Shown piece after piece: positions 14,884-22,581 of a stretch of DNA of 23,147 nucleotides. The notes under the pieces were generated by a model that made no database searches, had not been told where the DNA came from, and worked only from the letters and a program-made list of their open reading frames with translations. The stretch is from Paracoccaceae bacterium (GTDB lineage: Bacteria; Pseudomonadota; Alphaproteobacteria; Rhodobacterales; Rhodobacteraceae). The DNA lies in the NCBI GenBank assembly GCA_023263735.1, contig JALQUQ010000003.1, positions 1-23,147 of the forward strand, read 5' to 3'. The translations under genes and the position numbers were made by a program. Position 1 is the stretch's first letter; every line of letters starts with the position of its first letter.

Positions 14884-17337
14884 ATGGCGGACATTGACCC
14901 TCGCGATACCCTGCGTCACCTGAACCGCCCGGTTCTTTTGACTTTGGCTGGCATGTGGGCCGAACGGCTGAGCCGGGCGTTCTGGCCGGCATGGTCGTTG
15001 CTGATTGCCGCGATTGCCGCCTTGGCTTTTGGCGTACAAGACAGTCTGGGAAACACCGCGTGGCTTGCGGCGCAGATCGTGGTCGCGATTGCCTTTGTTG
15101 GTGCGCTTGCCTTTGGGGGGATGCGGTTTCGCAGGCCATTGCGCGCCGATGCTTTGGCGCGGTTGGATGCCACGATGCCGGGGCGGCCGATTGCGACCTT
15201 GTCAGACAGTCTGGCAATCGGGCAGAACGATCCAAGCTCCAAGGCCGTCTGGCAGGCACATTTGCGCCGGATGGCCGAACGTGCCGCGCGGGCGCGGGCA
15301 ACCTTTCCCGACCTTCGGCTGTCGTCGCGTGACCGTTTTGCCCTGCGCTATGCTGCATTGACCGCCTTTGTGGTGGCGATCCTGTTTGGATCGGTGGGCC
15401 GGGTGGCCTCGCTTTCCGCCATTGCCCCGCAAAAGGGCGGGGGCGCGGCCGGTCCGGCGTGGGAGGGGTGGGCGCAACCGCCCGCCTATACTGGAAAACC
15501 GGCCATATATCTGAACGAGGTTGAGGCGGGCGAGCTTGACCTGCCCATTGGGACGATGCTGAATTTCCGGCTTTATTCGGAACCGGGCGAAATCACGGTC
15601 AGCGAAAGCGTTTCGACCGCGACGACCGATCCCAATGCCGCGTGGCAAAGCGCCGTGGCCTTTCCGCTGCAAACCTCGGGCTCGGTTTCGATCAATGGCG
15701 AGAGTGGCCGCAGTTGGACATTTCGCGCAATTCCCGACGCCGCGCCCACCATCCAAGCCTCTGGCGAAATCGGGCGAGACAAAGACCGTCGGTTCAAGCA
15801 GGAGTTTTCGGCCACGGATGATTTCGGTGTTGTGGCCGGGCAGGTGACGATCAGTCTGGATCTGACGGCGATTGATCGCCGCCACGGATTGGCCCCCGAC
15901 CCAGAGCCTTTGGCGGATGTGGTTCTGGATTTGCCGATGCCGTTGCGCGGCGGGCGGGCCGAATTTACCGAAACTTTGGTGGATGACCTATCCGAGCATC
16001 TTTTCGCCAATATGCCAGTCAAGATGGTCTATTCGGCGACCGATGCGGCCGGAAATACGGGGATGGCGGCGCCGATTTCGGTGGTCTTGCCCGCCAAACG
16101 GTTTTTTGACCCGTTGGCGGCCGCCCTGATCGAAATGCGCCGCGATCTTTTGTGGACACGGGAAAACGCAACCCGGTCGGTTCAAATCCTCAAGGCGATG
16201 CTGAACAGACCTGAGGGGTTTGTGCGCAACGCCGATAACCTGCGCCGTTTGCGGGTGCTGACGCGTGAATTGGATGCGGTCAAGGCCAGCCTGACGGTCG
16301 AGGACCGGGATCGCTTTGCCAGTGACATGTGGGATTTGGCGCTTCGGATCGAAGAGGGCGATCTGGCGAATGCCTTTGAACGGCTGCAACGGGCGCAGGA
16401 CCGGTTGAATGAAGCGATGAAGAACGGGGCCAGCCCCGAGGAGATCGATCGGCTGATGCAAGACATGCGTCAGGCGCTGAATGATTATATGCAAGAGCTG
16501 AGCGAAGAGCAGCAGCGCAATCCCGACGGCCAGAATTCCGAGCAGATGCAGGGCATGGAATTTTCGGGCCAGCAGTTGCAAGAGATGTTGGATAAACTGC
16601 AACAGCTTATGGAAGAAGGCAAAATGGCCGAAGCCCAAGAGCTGATGCAGATGCTGCAGCAATTGATGCAGAATATGCAGGTGACCCAAGGCCAAGGGGG
16701 GCAGGGTCAGGGTCAACCGGGGCAAAAGTCGATGCAGGATCTGGGCAATACCCTGCGCGATCAACAGGGCCTGTCCGATGATGCCTTCCGTGATTTGCAA
16801 GAGGGCAACTCGGGCGAGGAACCGCGTGAGGGGCAACAGGGATCGCTGTCGGATCGCCAGCGCGAATTGCGCCAGCGATTGGATCAGATGGGCAAGGGCC
16901 AGCTTCCGGGGGATGGCACCGAAAAGGGCGAGGCGGGCCGTCAGGATATGAAGCGCGCCGAAGAGGCCATGCGCGATGCCGAACGATCGTTGGAAGAAGG
17001 CGATTTGTCGGGTGCCTTGGATCGTCAGGCCGAGGCCATGCAGGCGCTGCGGGACGGGATACGGAATTTCGGTGATGCCTTGGCGGAACAGCAGGGCGAG
17101 TCGCAGGCCCAGCAAGGCGAACGTTTTGCCGAGGTTGATCCGACAAACCGCCGCGATCCACTGGGGCGCGAACCCGGAGACAGCGCGCGCATTGGTTCGG
17201 ACAAGAATTTGCTGCAGGGCGAAGATGTGTATCGTCGGGCGCAGGACTTGCTGGATGAAATCCGCAAACGCTCGGGTGAATTGGCGCGCCCCGAAGCCGA
17301 ACGCGATTACCTGCGTCGGCTGCTTGATTTGTTCTAA
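14884..17337 (+). CDS. TIGR02302/DUF4175 family membrane protein
   Basis: This protein of 817 residues has two N-terminal membrane helices (about 35-50 and 62-80), a third at about 153-172, and then a large domain presumably outside the inner membrane. It includes a beta-rich section with WAQPPAYTGKPAIYL and PIGTMLNFRLYSEPGEITV (about 195-240) and a helical section after residue 410. Residues about 530-635 form a glutamine- and methionine-rich helical stretch (MQELSEEQQRNPDG, LMQMLQQLMQNMQ), followed by glycine/glutamine-rich and charged segments. The conserved end, DLLDEIRKRSGELARPEAERDYLRRLLDLF, closes it. The pattern and the place after lysA match the TIGR02302 (DUF4175) family of alphaproteobacteria, whose function is unknown to me. 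An envelope role is inferred from topology. The stop overlaps that of the convergent IclR gene. Confidence 0.88.
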   Translation: MADIDPRDTLRHLNRPVLLTLAGMWAERLSRAFWPAWSLLIAAIAALAFGVQDSLGNTAWLAAQIVVAIAFVGALAFGGMRFRRPLRADALARLDATMPGRPIATLSDSLAIGQNDPSSKAVWQAHLRRMAERAARARATFPDLRLSSRDRFALRYAALTAFVVAILFGSVGRVASLSAIAPQKGGGAAGPAWEGWAQPPAYTGKPAIYLNEVEAGELDLPIGTMLNFRLYSEPGEITVSESVSTATTDPNAAWQSAVAFPLQTSGSVSINGESGRSWTFRAIPDAAPTIQASGEIGRDKDRRFKQEFSATDDFGVVAGQVTISLDLTAIDRRHGLAPDPEPLADVVLDLPMPLRGGRAEFTETLVDDLSEHLFANMPVKMVYSATDAAGNTGMAAPISVVLPAKRFFDPLAAALIEMRRDLLWTRENATRSVQILKAMLNRPEGFVRNADNLRRLRVLTRELDAVKASLTVEDRDRFASDMWDLALRIEEGDLANAFERLQRAQDRLNEAMKNGASPEEIDRLMQDMRQALNDYMQELSEEQQRNPDGQNSEQMQGMEFSGQQLQEMLDKLQQLMEEGKMAEAQELMQMLQQLMQNMQVTQGQGGQGQGQPGQKSMQDLGNTLRDQQGLSDDAFRDLQEGNSGEEPREGQQGSLSDRQRELRQRLDQMGKGQLPGDGTEKGEAGRQDMKRAEEAMRDAERSLEEGDLSGALDRQAEAMQALRDGIRNFGDALAEQQGESQAQQGERFAEVDPTNRRDPLGREPGDSARIGSDKNLLQGEDVYRRAQDLLDEIRKRSGELARPEAERDYLRRLLDLF

Positions 17338-18119
17338 CGCGTTTCGGGAAACCGCCATGCTTCGGCAGCGGCCCCGATTTCGCGGGCGACTGCGCAAATC
17401 CGGGGCGCCCGTTCGATCAGTTCCGCCAGACTGCTGCGCGCGGTCGAGGTGGTGACTGAAATGGCCCCAAGCACCCTGCCACTGCGGGCAAGAATGGGGG
17501 CGGCGCAACAGATGATCCCGGGCTCATGCTCTTCACGGTCGAGTGCGTAACCGGTGCTCCGAATGGTCTCCAACTCGGCCAGCAGGGCTGCAGGGGTGGT
17601 TAGGGTCGTGGGCGTGTGGGCGTAAAAACTTTGCCGGGTCAACGCCGACTCGAGCGCGGATTGGGGCAAGAAGGCCAACATCGCCTTGCCGACGCCCGTG
17701 CAATAGGCAGGCCCGACCTTGCCCGCCTGCGCGAACATGTCGACCGGGCGGGTGGCCGTGCGTTTGTCGACATACAGCACCTGCCCCCCGTCAAGTTGGG
17801 CCAAGTGGATAGACTCCTGCGTTTCGGCCGACAAACGCTCCATCCACGGTTGGGCAATCGGGGCCAGCGACGATTGTGACCATGCCGCATGGGCCAGCCG
17901 CACCAATCGGATCCCCGGAGAGTAGCTGGCCGATTCCGGGATATAGTCCAGCATCCCCTGATGGGTGAGTGTTTGCAGAAATCGATACAGGGTTGCCTTG
18001 GGAAAGGACGATCCTGCCAAAAGTTCGGAAAAGCGGACGGGGCGACCGAATGCCGCCACCTGATCCAGCACGGTCAAGGCCTTGCCGACCGTTCCATCGC
18101 CTTTCAAGTCGTCTGTCAT
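17334..18119 (-). CDS. IclR-family transcriptional regulator of the sugar-acid operon
   Basis: This protein of 261 residues has an N-terminal winged helix-turn-helix (about 10-62, VGKALTVLDQVAAFGRPVRFSELLAGSSFPKATLYRFLQTLTHQGML) and a C-terminal IclR effector domain (about 80-255) with SIHLAQLDGGQVLYVDKR, GVGKAMLAFLP, GYALDREEHEPGIICCAAPI and GRVLGAISVTT. IclR-type proteins usually bind as dimers of dimers and respond to small carboxylates or sugar acids. The gene is divergent from dgoK, and the 107-base gap contains a perfect inverted repeat, so it probably controls dgoK-dgoA-lactonase-GH42. The effector could be galactonate or 2-keto-3-deoxygalactonate; this is inference. E. coli DgoR is a GntR-family protein, so the regulator type here differs. 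Its stop overlaps that of the TIGR02302 gene by 3 bases. Confidence 0.93.
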   Translation of the reverse strand: MTDDLKGDGTVGKALTVLDQVAAFGRPVRFSELLAGSSFPKATLYRFLQTLTHQGMLDYIPESASYSPGIRLVRLAHAAWSQSSLAPIAQPWMERLSAETQESIHLAQLDGGQVLYVDKRTATRPVDMFAQAGKVGPAYCTGVGKAMLAFLPQSALESALTRQSFYAHTPTTLTTPAALLAELETIRSTGYALDREEHEPGIICCAAPILARSGRVLGAISVTTSTARSSLAELIERAPRICAVAREIGAAAEAWRFPETR

Positions 18120-18137
18120 GCGGTGCGGCCCTTTCCG

Positions 18138-18166
18138 TTGACAGGATACAGATTACCGCGCATATT
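18138..18166 (+). promoter_or_regulatory. Promoter of the dgoK operon
   Basis: A consensus TTGACA (18138-18143), a 17-base spacer and CATATT (18161-18166) form the best sigma70-type promoter in the window. The start of transcription should fall near 18173, just before the inverted repeat at 18184. Assigned from motif and spacing. Confidence 0.6.
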
Positions 18167-18183
18167 TTCCATTATGCAAGACC

Positions 18184-18204
18184 TGGTTTCAAATAGTGAA
18201 ACCA
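18184..18204. promoter_or_regulatory. Candidate IclR-family operator (perfect inverted repeat)
   Basis: TGGTTTCA-N5-TGAAACCA is a perfect 8-bp inverted repeat with a 5-base AT-rich centre. It lies about 10 bases downstream of the predicted dgoK start of transcription and 22 bases before the chosen ATG, a place suited to repression. TTTCA/TGAAA half-sites are like those of IclR-family regulators such as KdgR. Binding by the adjacent regulator is an inference. Confidence 0.6.
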
Positions 18205-18226
18205 AATGGCGAATAAGGAAGCAGAC

Positions 18227-19135
18227 ATGTCAGGACCGCTGAACCCGGATTGGATTGCTGCCGATTGGGGGACCTCGAACCTGCGGGTTTGGGCCATGGG
18301 GTCATCTGGTATTTTGGCCTTTGCCGAGTCGGATGACGGGATGGGAAAGCTGGATCGCGCCGGGTTCGAACCTGCGTTGCTGCGCCTGATCGACGCTTGG
18401 ATCGACCGACCGACCCGGATCATCGCCTGTGGCATGGTGGGGGCCCGGCAAGGCTGGGTCGAGGCGCCCTATCGCGCTGTTCCTTGCCCGCCAGTCGCGC
18501 CGAATGCGCTGATTTCGGTGCAAACTGCAGATCCCCGTTTGCAGGTGCAGATCGCCCCGGGCCTGATGCAGGCGCAACCCGCCGATGTGATGCGGGGCGA
18601 AGAGACCCAGATTGCCGGAGCCCTTGCCCTGCATCCCGGATATGACGGGGTTTTCTGCCTTCCGGGCACGCATTCGAAATGGGTTCACGTCAGCGCGGGC
18701 GAGGTTGTGAGCTTTCAGACCTTTATGACGGGCGAACTTTTCGCGCTGATCGCGGGCCAGTCGGTTCTGCGCCACGGCATGGCCGGGGATGGCTGGGATC
18801 AGGCTGCTTTTGATGGCGGTGTCGGTGATGCCCTCTCTCGCCCCGAAAAGCTGGCGGCACGTCTTTTTTCCTTACGCGCCGAAGGCCTGCTGAACGGGCT
18901 TGGGGCGGATGCCGCCCGATCCCGGCTGTCCGGGCTTTTGATCGGGGCCGAACTGGCGGCGGCCAAACCCTATTGGCTGGGCCAGCCGGTCACCCTGATC
19001 GGGTCAGAGCGGTTGTCGAATGTTTATAAACAGGCTTTGGCGGATCAGGGCGTTCCTGCCCGAACCCTGCCTGCCACCGATTGCACCTTGGCGGGCTTGG
19101 TCGCTGCGTCAAACCAGAATGCGAGGAAAGCATGA
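18227..19135 (+). CDS. dgoK: 2-dehydro-3-deoxygalactonokinase
   Basis: This 302-residue cytosolic kinase phosphorylates 2-keto-3-deoxygalactonate with ATP in the De Ley-Doudoroff route of galactose and galactonate breakdown. The N-terminal phosphate motif WIAADWGTSNLRVWAM, the GMVGARQGWVEAPY block, GEETQIAGAL, LPGTHSKWVHV and the late LIGSERLSNVYKQAL are all those of DgoK. ATG 18227 is preferred to 18206 because AAGGA at 18215-18219 is correctly spaced and because the inverted repeat lies just before 18206. It is first in an operon whose next two genes overlap by ATGA. Length is normal (about 290-310). Confidence 0.95.
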   Translation: MSGPLNPDWIAADWGTSNLRVWAMGSSGILAFAESDDGMGKLDRAGFEPALLRLIDAWIDRPTRIIACGMVGARQGWVEAPYRAVPCPPVAPNALISVQTADPRLQVQIAPGLMQAQPADVMRGEETQIAGALALHPGYDGVFCLPGTHSKWVHVSAGEVVSFQTFMTGELFALIAGQSVLRHGMAGDGWDQAAFDGGVGDALSRPEKLAARLFSLRAEGLLNGLGADAARSRLSGLLIGAELAAAKPYWLGQPVTLIGSERLSNVYKQALADQGVPARTLPATDCTLAGLVAASNQNARKA

Positions 19136-19740
19136 CCCATCGGAACCTGATCGCCATTTTGCGCGGCATCACCCCGCCCGAAGCCATTCCGGTGGCCCGT
19201 GCCTTGGTGGATGCTGGGATCACGCGCATTGAAGTGCCGCTGAACTCTCCTCAGCCGCTGACATCGATTGTGGCGATGGTCGACAAATTGTCCAGCGTGG
19301 CACAGATCGGCGCGGGAACGGTGCTGAACGTGGATCAGGTGCAGGACGTCAAGGATGCCGGGGGGAAACTGGTCGTGTCCCCCAACTGCGACCCGGAGGT
19401 GATCCGCGCGACGAAAAAGCTGGGCCTGCAATCCTGGCCGGGGGTGATGACCCCGACGGAATGCTTTGCCGCGCTGCGGGCCGGGGCTGATGGGCTCAAG
19501 CTGTTTCCGGGCAGTCTGATCGGGCCGGATGGGCTCAAGGCCATTCGGGCCGTTCTTCCCAAAGGGACGAAAGTCCTGGCGGTTGGGGGTGCCGGGCCAG
19601 ACAATTTTGCCGCATGGGCCAAAGCTGGGGCCGATGGGTTCGGGATTGGCACCGCACTTTATGTGCCGGGGCTTTCGGTGGAGGAGGTGGCCGAACGCGC
19701 GGCCCGGATCGTCGCTGCCTATGATGAGGTTCTGGGATGA
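19132..19740 (+). CDS. dgoA: 2-dehydro-3-deoxy-6-phosphogalactonate aldolase
   Basis: This 202-residue class I aldolase cleaves 2-keto-3-deoxy-6-phosphogalactonate into pyruvate and glyceraldehyde 3-phosphate. It belongs to the KDPG/KDPGal aldolase family: IAILRGITPPEAI, EVPLNSPQP, IGAGTVLNVDQV, and the Schiff-base lysine in GADGLKLFPGSLIGPDGLKA. EVPLNSPQ with SLIGPDGLKA is typical of DgoA rather than Eda, and it lies next to dgoK. The ATG overlaps the dgoK stop (ATGA), with AGGAAAG upstream. It is coupled to the lactonase gene in the same way. Kinase and aldolase together are enough to process 2-keto-3-deoxygalactonate supplied by a dehydratase encoded elsewhere. Confidence 0.95.
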   Translation: MTHRNLIAILRGITPPEAIPVARALVDAGITRIEVPLNSPQPLTSIVAMVDKLSSVAQIGAGTVLNVDQVQDVKDAGGKLVVSPNCDPEVIRATKKLGLQSWPGVMTPTECFAALRAGADGLKLFPGSLIGPDGLKAIRAVLPKGTKVLAVGGAGPDNFAAWAKAGADGFGIGTALYVPGLSVEEVAERAARIVAAYDEVLG

Positions 19741-20564
19741 TCCACGACGCCACCAATTGTGTGCTGGGCGAAGGCCCATTGTGGCACCCGTTGCGCAAAA
19801 CCCTGTTCTGGTTTGATATCGTCAACCGCCGTTTGCACAACGCGGGCCGTCATTGGCAGTTTGAGGAAATGGTCAGCGCGGCGGGTTGGGTCGATCACGA
19901 CCGGCTGCTCATCGCGTCGGAAACGCAACTTTTCCTGTTTGATCTGGAAACGGGCGCTGTGGAAAAGATCGCGGCGCTTGAGGCGGACAATCCCGAGACA
20001 CGGTCGAATGACGGGCGCGCCGATCCCAAAGGCGGGTTCTGGATCGGTACGATGGCCAAGAACGAGGCCAGCGGCGCCGGCGCTTTTTACCGCTATTACA
20101 AGGGCGAATTGCGCAAACTTTGGACTGGCATCACCGTGCCAAACGCCCAATGTTTTGCGCCAGATGGCCGAACCGCCTATTTCTCGGACACGCCCACCCA
20201 CAAGGTCATGCGGGTGGCTCTGGATGAAAACGGATGGCCCTGCGCCGCACCCGAAGTGCATTTGGATTTCACCGCCGAAGGCTGGTATCCGGACGGTGCC
20301 TGTACCGACGCGGCCGGAAATATCTGGATTGCGTTTTGGGGGCGGGCCTTGGTGCAGGGCTTTGCGCCCGATGGCACCACTTTGGGCGTCTTTGGCTTTG
20401 ACTGCCCGCAAACGACCTGCCCGGCCTTTGGGGGGGCAGATTTCGAGACGCTCTATTGCACCTCGGCCGCGCGCGATCTGACCGATGGCAATCCCGCCAA
20501 CGGGCAAACCTTTGTCGTTGAAACCCAAATCCGGGGCCGGGCCGAACCCGCCGTCGTGTTGTAA
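19737..20564 (+). CDS. SMP-30/gluconolactonase-family sugar lactonase (probable galactonolactonase)
   Basis: This protein of 275 residues is a six-bladed beta-propeller lactonase. The metal ligands of the family are visible: Glu12 in LGEGPLWHP, Asn136 in TVPNAQCFAPDGRTAYFSDT and Asp186 in YPDGACTDAAGNIWIAFWG, and Asn91 in RSNDGRADPKGGFWIGTM fits the substrate-contact asparagine. Such enzymes open sugar 1,5- or 1,4-lactones with a divalent metal. Within this operon the likely substrate is D-galactono-lactone made by a galactose dehydrogenase; an arabino- or glucono-lactone cannot be excluded. The ATG overlaps the dgoA stop (ATGA). No signal peptide, so it should be cytosolic. Confidence 0.92.
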   Translation: MIHDATNCVLGEGPLWHPLRKTLFWFDIVNRRLHNAGRHWQFEEMVSAAGWVDHDRLLIASETQLFLFDLETGAVEKIAALEADNPETRSNDGRADPKGGFWIGTMAKNEASGAGAFYRYYKGELRKLWTGITVPNAQCFAPDGRTAYFSDTPTHKVMRVALDENGWPCAAPEVHLDFTAEGWYPDGACTDAAGNIWIAFWGRALVQGFAPDGTTLGVFGFDCPQTTCPAFGGADFETLYCTSAARDLTDGNPANGQTFVVETQIRGRAEPAVVL

Positions 20565-20575
20565 AAGGGGCCGCA

Positions 20576-22501
20576 ATGAAAAGAACCTTGGGCGTTTGCT
20601 ATTACCCCGAACAATGGCCCGAATCGCAGTGGGAAGACGACGCCCGCCGCATGGCCGAGATCGGTCTGACATGGGTGCGCATCGGTGAATTCGCATGGTC
20701 GCGGATCGAGCCAGAGCCGGGCCGGTTTGACTGGGATTGGCTGGATCGCGCCATTGCGACCTTGGGGCGGCACGGGCTTAGGGTCGTGTTGGGCACACCA
20801 ACCGCGACCCCCCCGATCTGGGTGCTGGAAAAACTGCCCGACATGCTGGCGGTGGACGAGTTCGGCCGGAGCCGTGGCTTTGGCTCGCGCCGTCATTACG
20901 ACTTTTCGCATCAGGGCTATCGACAGGAATCGGCGCGCATCGTGACGGCGGTTGCCCAGCGTTACGGCAGAAATCCCCATATTGGCGCGTGGCAAACCGA
21001 TAACGAATATGCTTGTCACGATACGGTTCTGTCCTATTCGCCCGCGGCGTTGAAAGGGTTTCGCGATTGGCTGGCCAGCAAATATCAATCTCCGCAGGCC
21101 CTGAACCGGGCGTGGGGCAATGTGTTTTGGTCGATGGAATATTCCAGTTTTGACCAAGTGGGCTTGCCCAATCTGACCGTGACCGAGGCAAACCCCGCGC
21201 ATTGGATGGATTTTCGCCGGTATTCCAGTGATATGGTGGTGGAATTCAACCGCATCCAGACCGAAATCCTGCGCAAGTATTCTGACGCGCCGATCGCGCA
21301 TAACTATATGGGCAAGATCACCGAATTTGACCATTTCGCCGTGGGTGCCGATCTGGAGATTGCGTCGTGGGATGCCTATCCGCTGGGGCATTTGGCCGTG
21401 TTTGGCACCTCGGACGCGGTCAAGCGTGACTACGTTCGGCAGGGTGATCCTGATTTTCAGGCGTTCCACCATGATCTTTATCGGGCGGTGGGGGCCATGC
21501 GCCCGCGCCGTTCCGCAGCCCAAGGGCGTTGGTGGGTGATGGAGCAGCAGCCCGGTCCGGTGAACTGGGCCCCCTATAACCCCGATCCACTGCCCGGAAT
21601 GGCGCGGCTTTGGGCTTGGGAGGCTTTTGCGCATGGGGCCGAAGCGGTGTGCTATTTCCGTTGGCGACAGGCGCCCTTTGCCCAAGAGCAGATGCACGCA
21701 GGGCTGTTGCGCCCCGATGACAAGCCCGCCCCCGCCTATGCCGAGGCCGCGCAGGTTGCCTGCGAACTGGCCGAGATGCCAGAACAGGGAACGACCCGGG
21801 CCAAGGTTGCCTTGGTCTTTGATTATGCGTCGGCTTGGGCGTGGAAGGTTCAGCCCCAAGGCAAGGGGTTCGATTACGTCGCACTGGCCCTGCACCTCTA
21901 TCGGGGGCTTCGTCTGCTGGGGCTGTCGGTCGATATCCTTCCGCCCGATGCCGACGATCTGTCGGGGTATCGTCTGGTGCTGGCGCCCGGCGTGGCAACC
22001 CTCTCCGACCCGCTGAAGGCCGCGATGGCCCGGTTCGATGGGCACATCCTGTTGGGGCCGCGCACCAATTCCAAGACGCCCGATTTCGCAACGCCGGTCC
22101 CGTTGCCCCCGGCCATTCCGGGGCTTGATGCCGTGATCGCGCGTGTGGAAAGCCTGCCGCCCGAGGTGACGGTTCCGGTGGATGGTGGCGGAAGCTTTTC
22201 GATCTGGCGCGAAAAGCTGGAAACCGCGGCCAAGGTCGTTATCGACGGGTCGGATGGTTTCCCGGCTTTGGTTCAATCCGAGGCCATTCATTATCTGGCG
22301 GGCTGGCCGGATGACGTGCTTCGCGACCGGGTCTTGGCCCATGTCTCCCAGTTGGCAGGGTTGCCGACGACCGCCTTGCCCGAAGGCCTGCGGTGCCGCG
22401 AGACGGAAACCCATCGGTTCTGGTTCAATTACGGGGCCCAACCCGTTGCGTTTCAGGGCATGACGATCCCGGCGGCGGGGGTCCATTGGGAAAAGCTTTG
22501 A
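20576..22501 (+). CDS. Glycoside hydrolase family 42 beta-galactosidase
   Basis: This protein of 641 residues has the three-domain GH42 layout. The TIM barrel (about 1-390) opens with LGVCYYPEQWPESQWEDDARRMAEIGLTWVRIGEFAWSRIEP. The acid/base is Glu144 in AWQTDNEYACHDT, and the nucleophile is Glu323 in WWVMEQQPGPVNWAP. The glutamine amidotransferase-like trimer domain follows (about 395-590), and a small beta domain ends the protein. GH42 enzymes release galactose from beta-galactosides, including plant or algal oligosaccharides. No signal peptide is present, so the substrate must be imported. AAAAGGGG lies upstream, and the gap from the lactonase stop is only 11 bases, so it is the last gene of the dgo operon. 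A strong hairpin follows the stop. Confidence 0.95.
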   Translation: MKRTLGVCYYPEQWPESQWEDDARRMAEIGLTWVRIGEFAWSRIEPEPGRFDWDWLDRAIATLGRHGLRVVLGTPTATPPIWVLEKLPDMLAVDEFGRSRGFGSRRHYDFSHQGYRQESARIVTAVAQRYGRNPHIGAWQTDNEYACHDTVLSYSPAALKGFRDWLASKYQSPQALNRAWGNVFWSMEYSSFDQVGLPNLTVTEANPAHWMDFRRYSSDMVVEFNRIQTEILRKYSDAPIAHNYMGKITEFDHFAVGADLEIASWDAYPLGHLAVFGTSDAVKRDYVRQGDPDFQAFHHDLYRAVGAMRPRRSAAQGRWWVMEQQPGPVNWAPYNPDPLPGMARLWAWEAFAHGAEAVCYFRWRQAPFAQEQMHAGLLRPDDKPAPAYAEAAQVACELAEMPEQGTTRAKVALVFDYASAWAWKVQPQGKGFDYVALALHLYRGLRLLGLSVDILPPDADDLSGYRLVLAPGVATLSDPLKAAMARFDGHILLGPRTNSKTPDFATPVPLPPAIPGLDAVIARVESLPPEVTVPVDGGGSFSIWREKLETAAKVVIDGSDGFPALVQSEAIHYLAGWPDDVLRDRVLAHVSQLAGLPTTALPEGLRCRETETHRFWFNYGAQPVAFQGMTIPAAGVHWEKL

Positions 22502-22508
22502 TCCTATA

Positions 22509-22530
22509 GCCCCCCGGCAATCCGGGGGGC
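22509..22530 (+). terminator. Hairpin after the GH42 gene
   Basis: GCCCCCCGG at 22509-22517 and CCGGGGGGC at 22522-22530 form a perfect 9-bp, very G+C-rich stem with the 4-base loop CAAT, 8 bases after the GH42 stop. No T-tract follows. It is the likely end of the dgo operon transcript; a shorter CAGCC/GGCTG repeat lies just after it (22530-22545). Confidence 0.6.
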
Positions 22531-22545
22531 AGCCCATCACGGCTG

Positions 22546-22575
22546 TTGCGTCGATCCGGCATACAACGGTATACG
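22546..22575 (+). promoter_or_regulatory. Weak promoter candidate for the zapE-like gene
   Basis: TTGCGT (22546-22551), 18 bases and TATACG (22570-22575) could be a promoter. Transcription would then start at or next to the ATG at 22582, and no ribosome-binding site is visible, so a leaderless transcript is possible. Weak evidence. Confidence 0.25.
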
Positions 22576-22581
22576 ACACTC

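Noticed and set aside
13480..15039. Long reverse open frame of 519 residues opposite lysA
   Set aside because: It lies wholly opposite lysA and flanking genes, with no recognisable motif; lysA has every catalytic element.
15988..17508. Long reverse open frame opposite the TIGR02302 gene, rich in Leu, His and Gln
   Set aside because: The odd composition is the reverse complement of the Gln/Met-rich region, not a real membrane protein.
20453..22579. Reverse open frame of 708 residues opposite the GH42 gene
   Set aside because: The GH42 frame has both catalytic glutamates and full-length family similarity; the reverse frame shows no motif.
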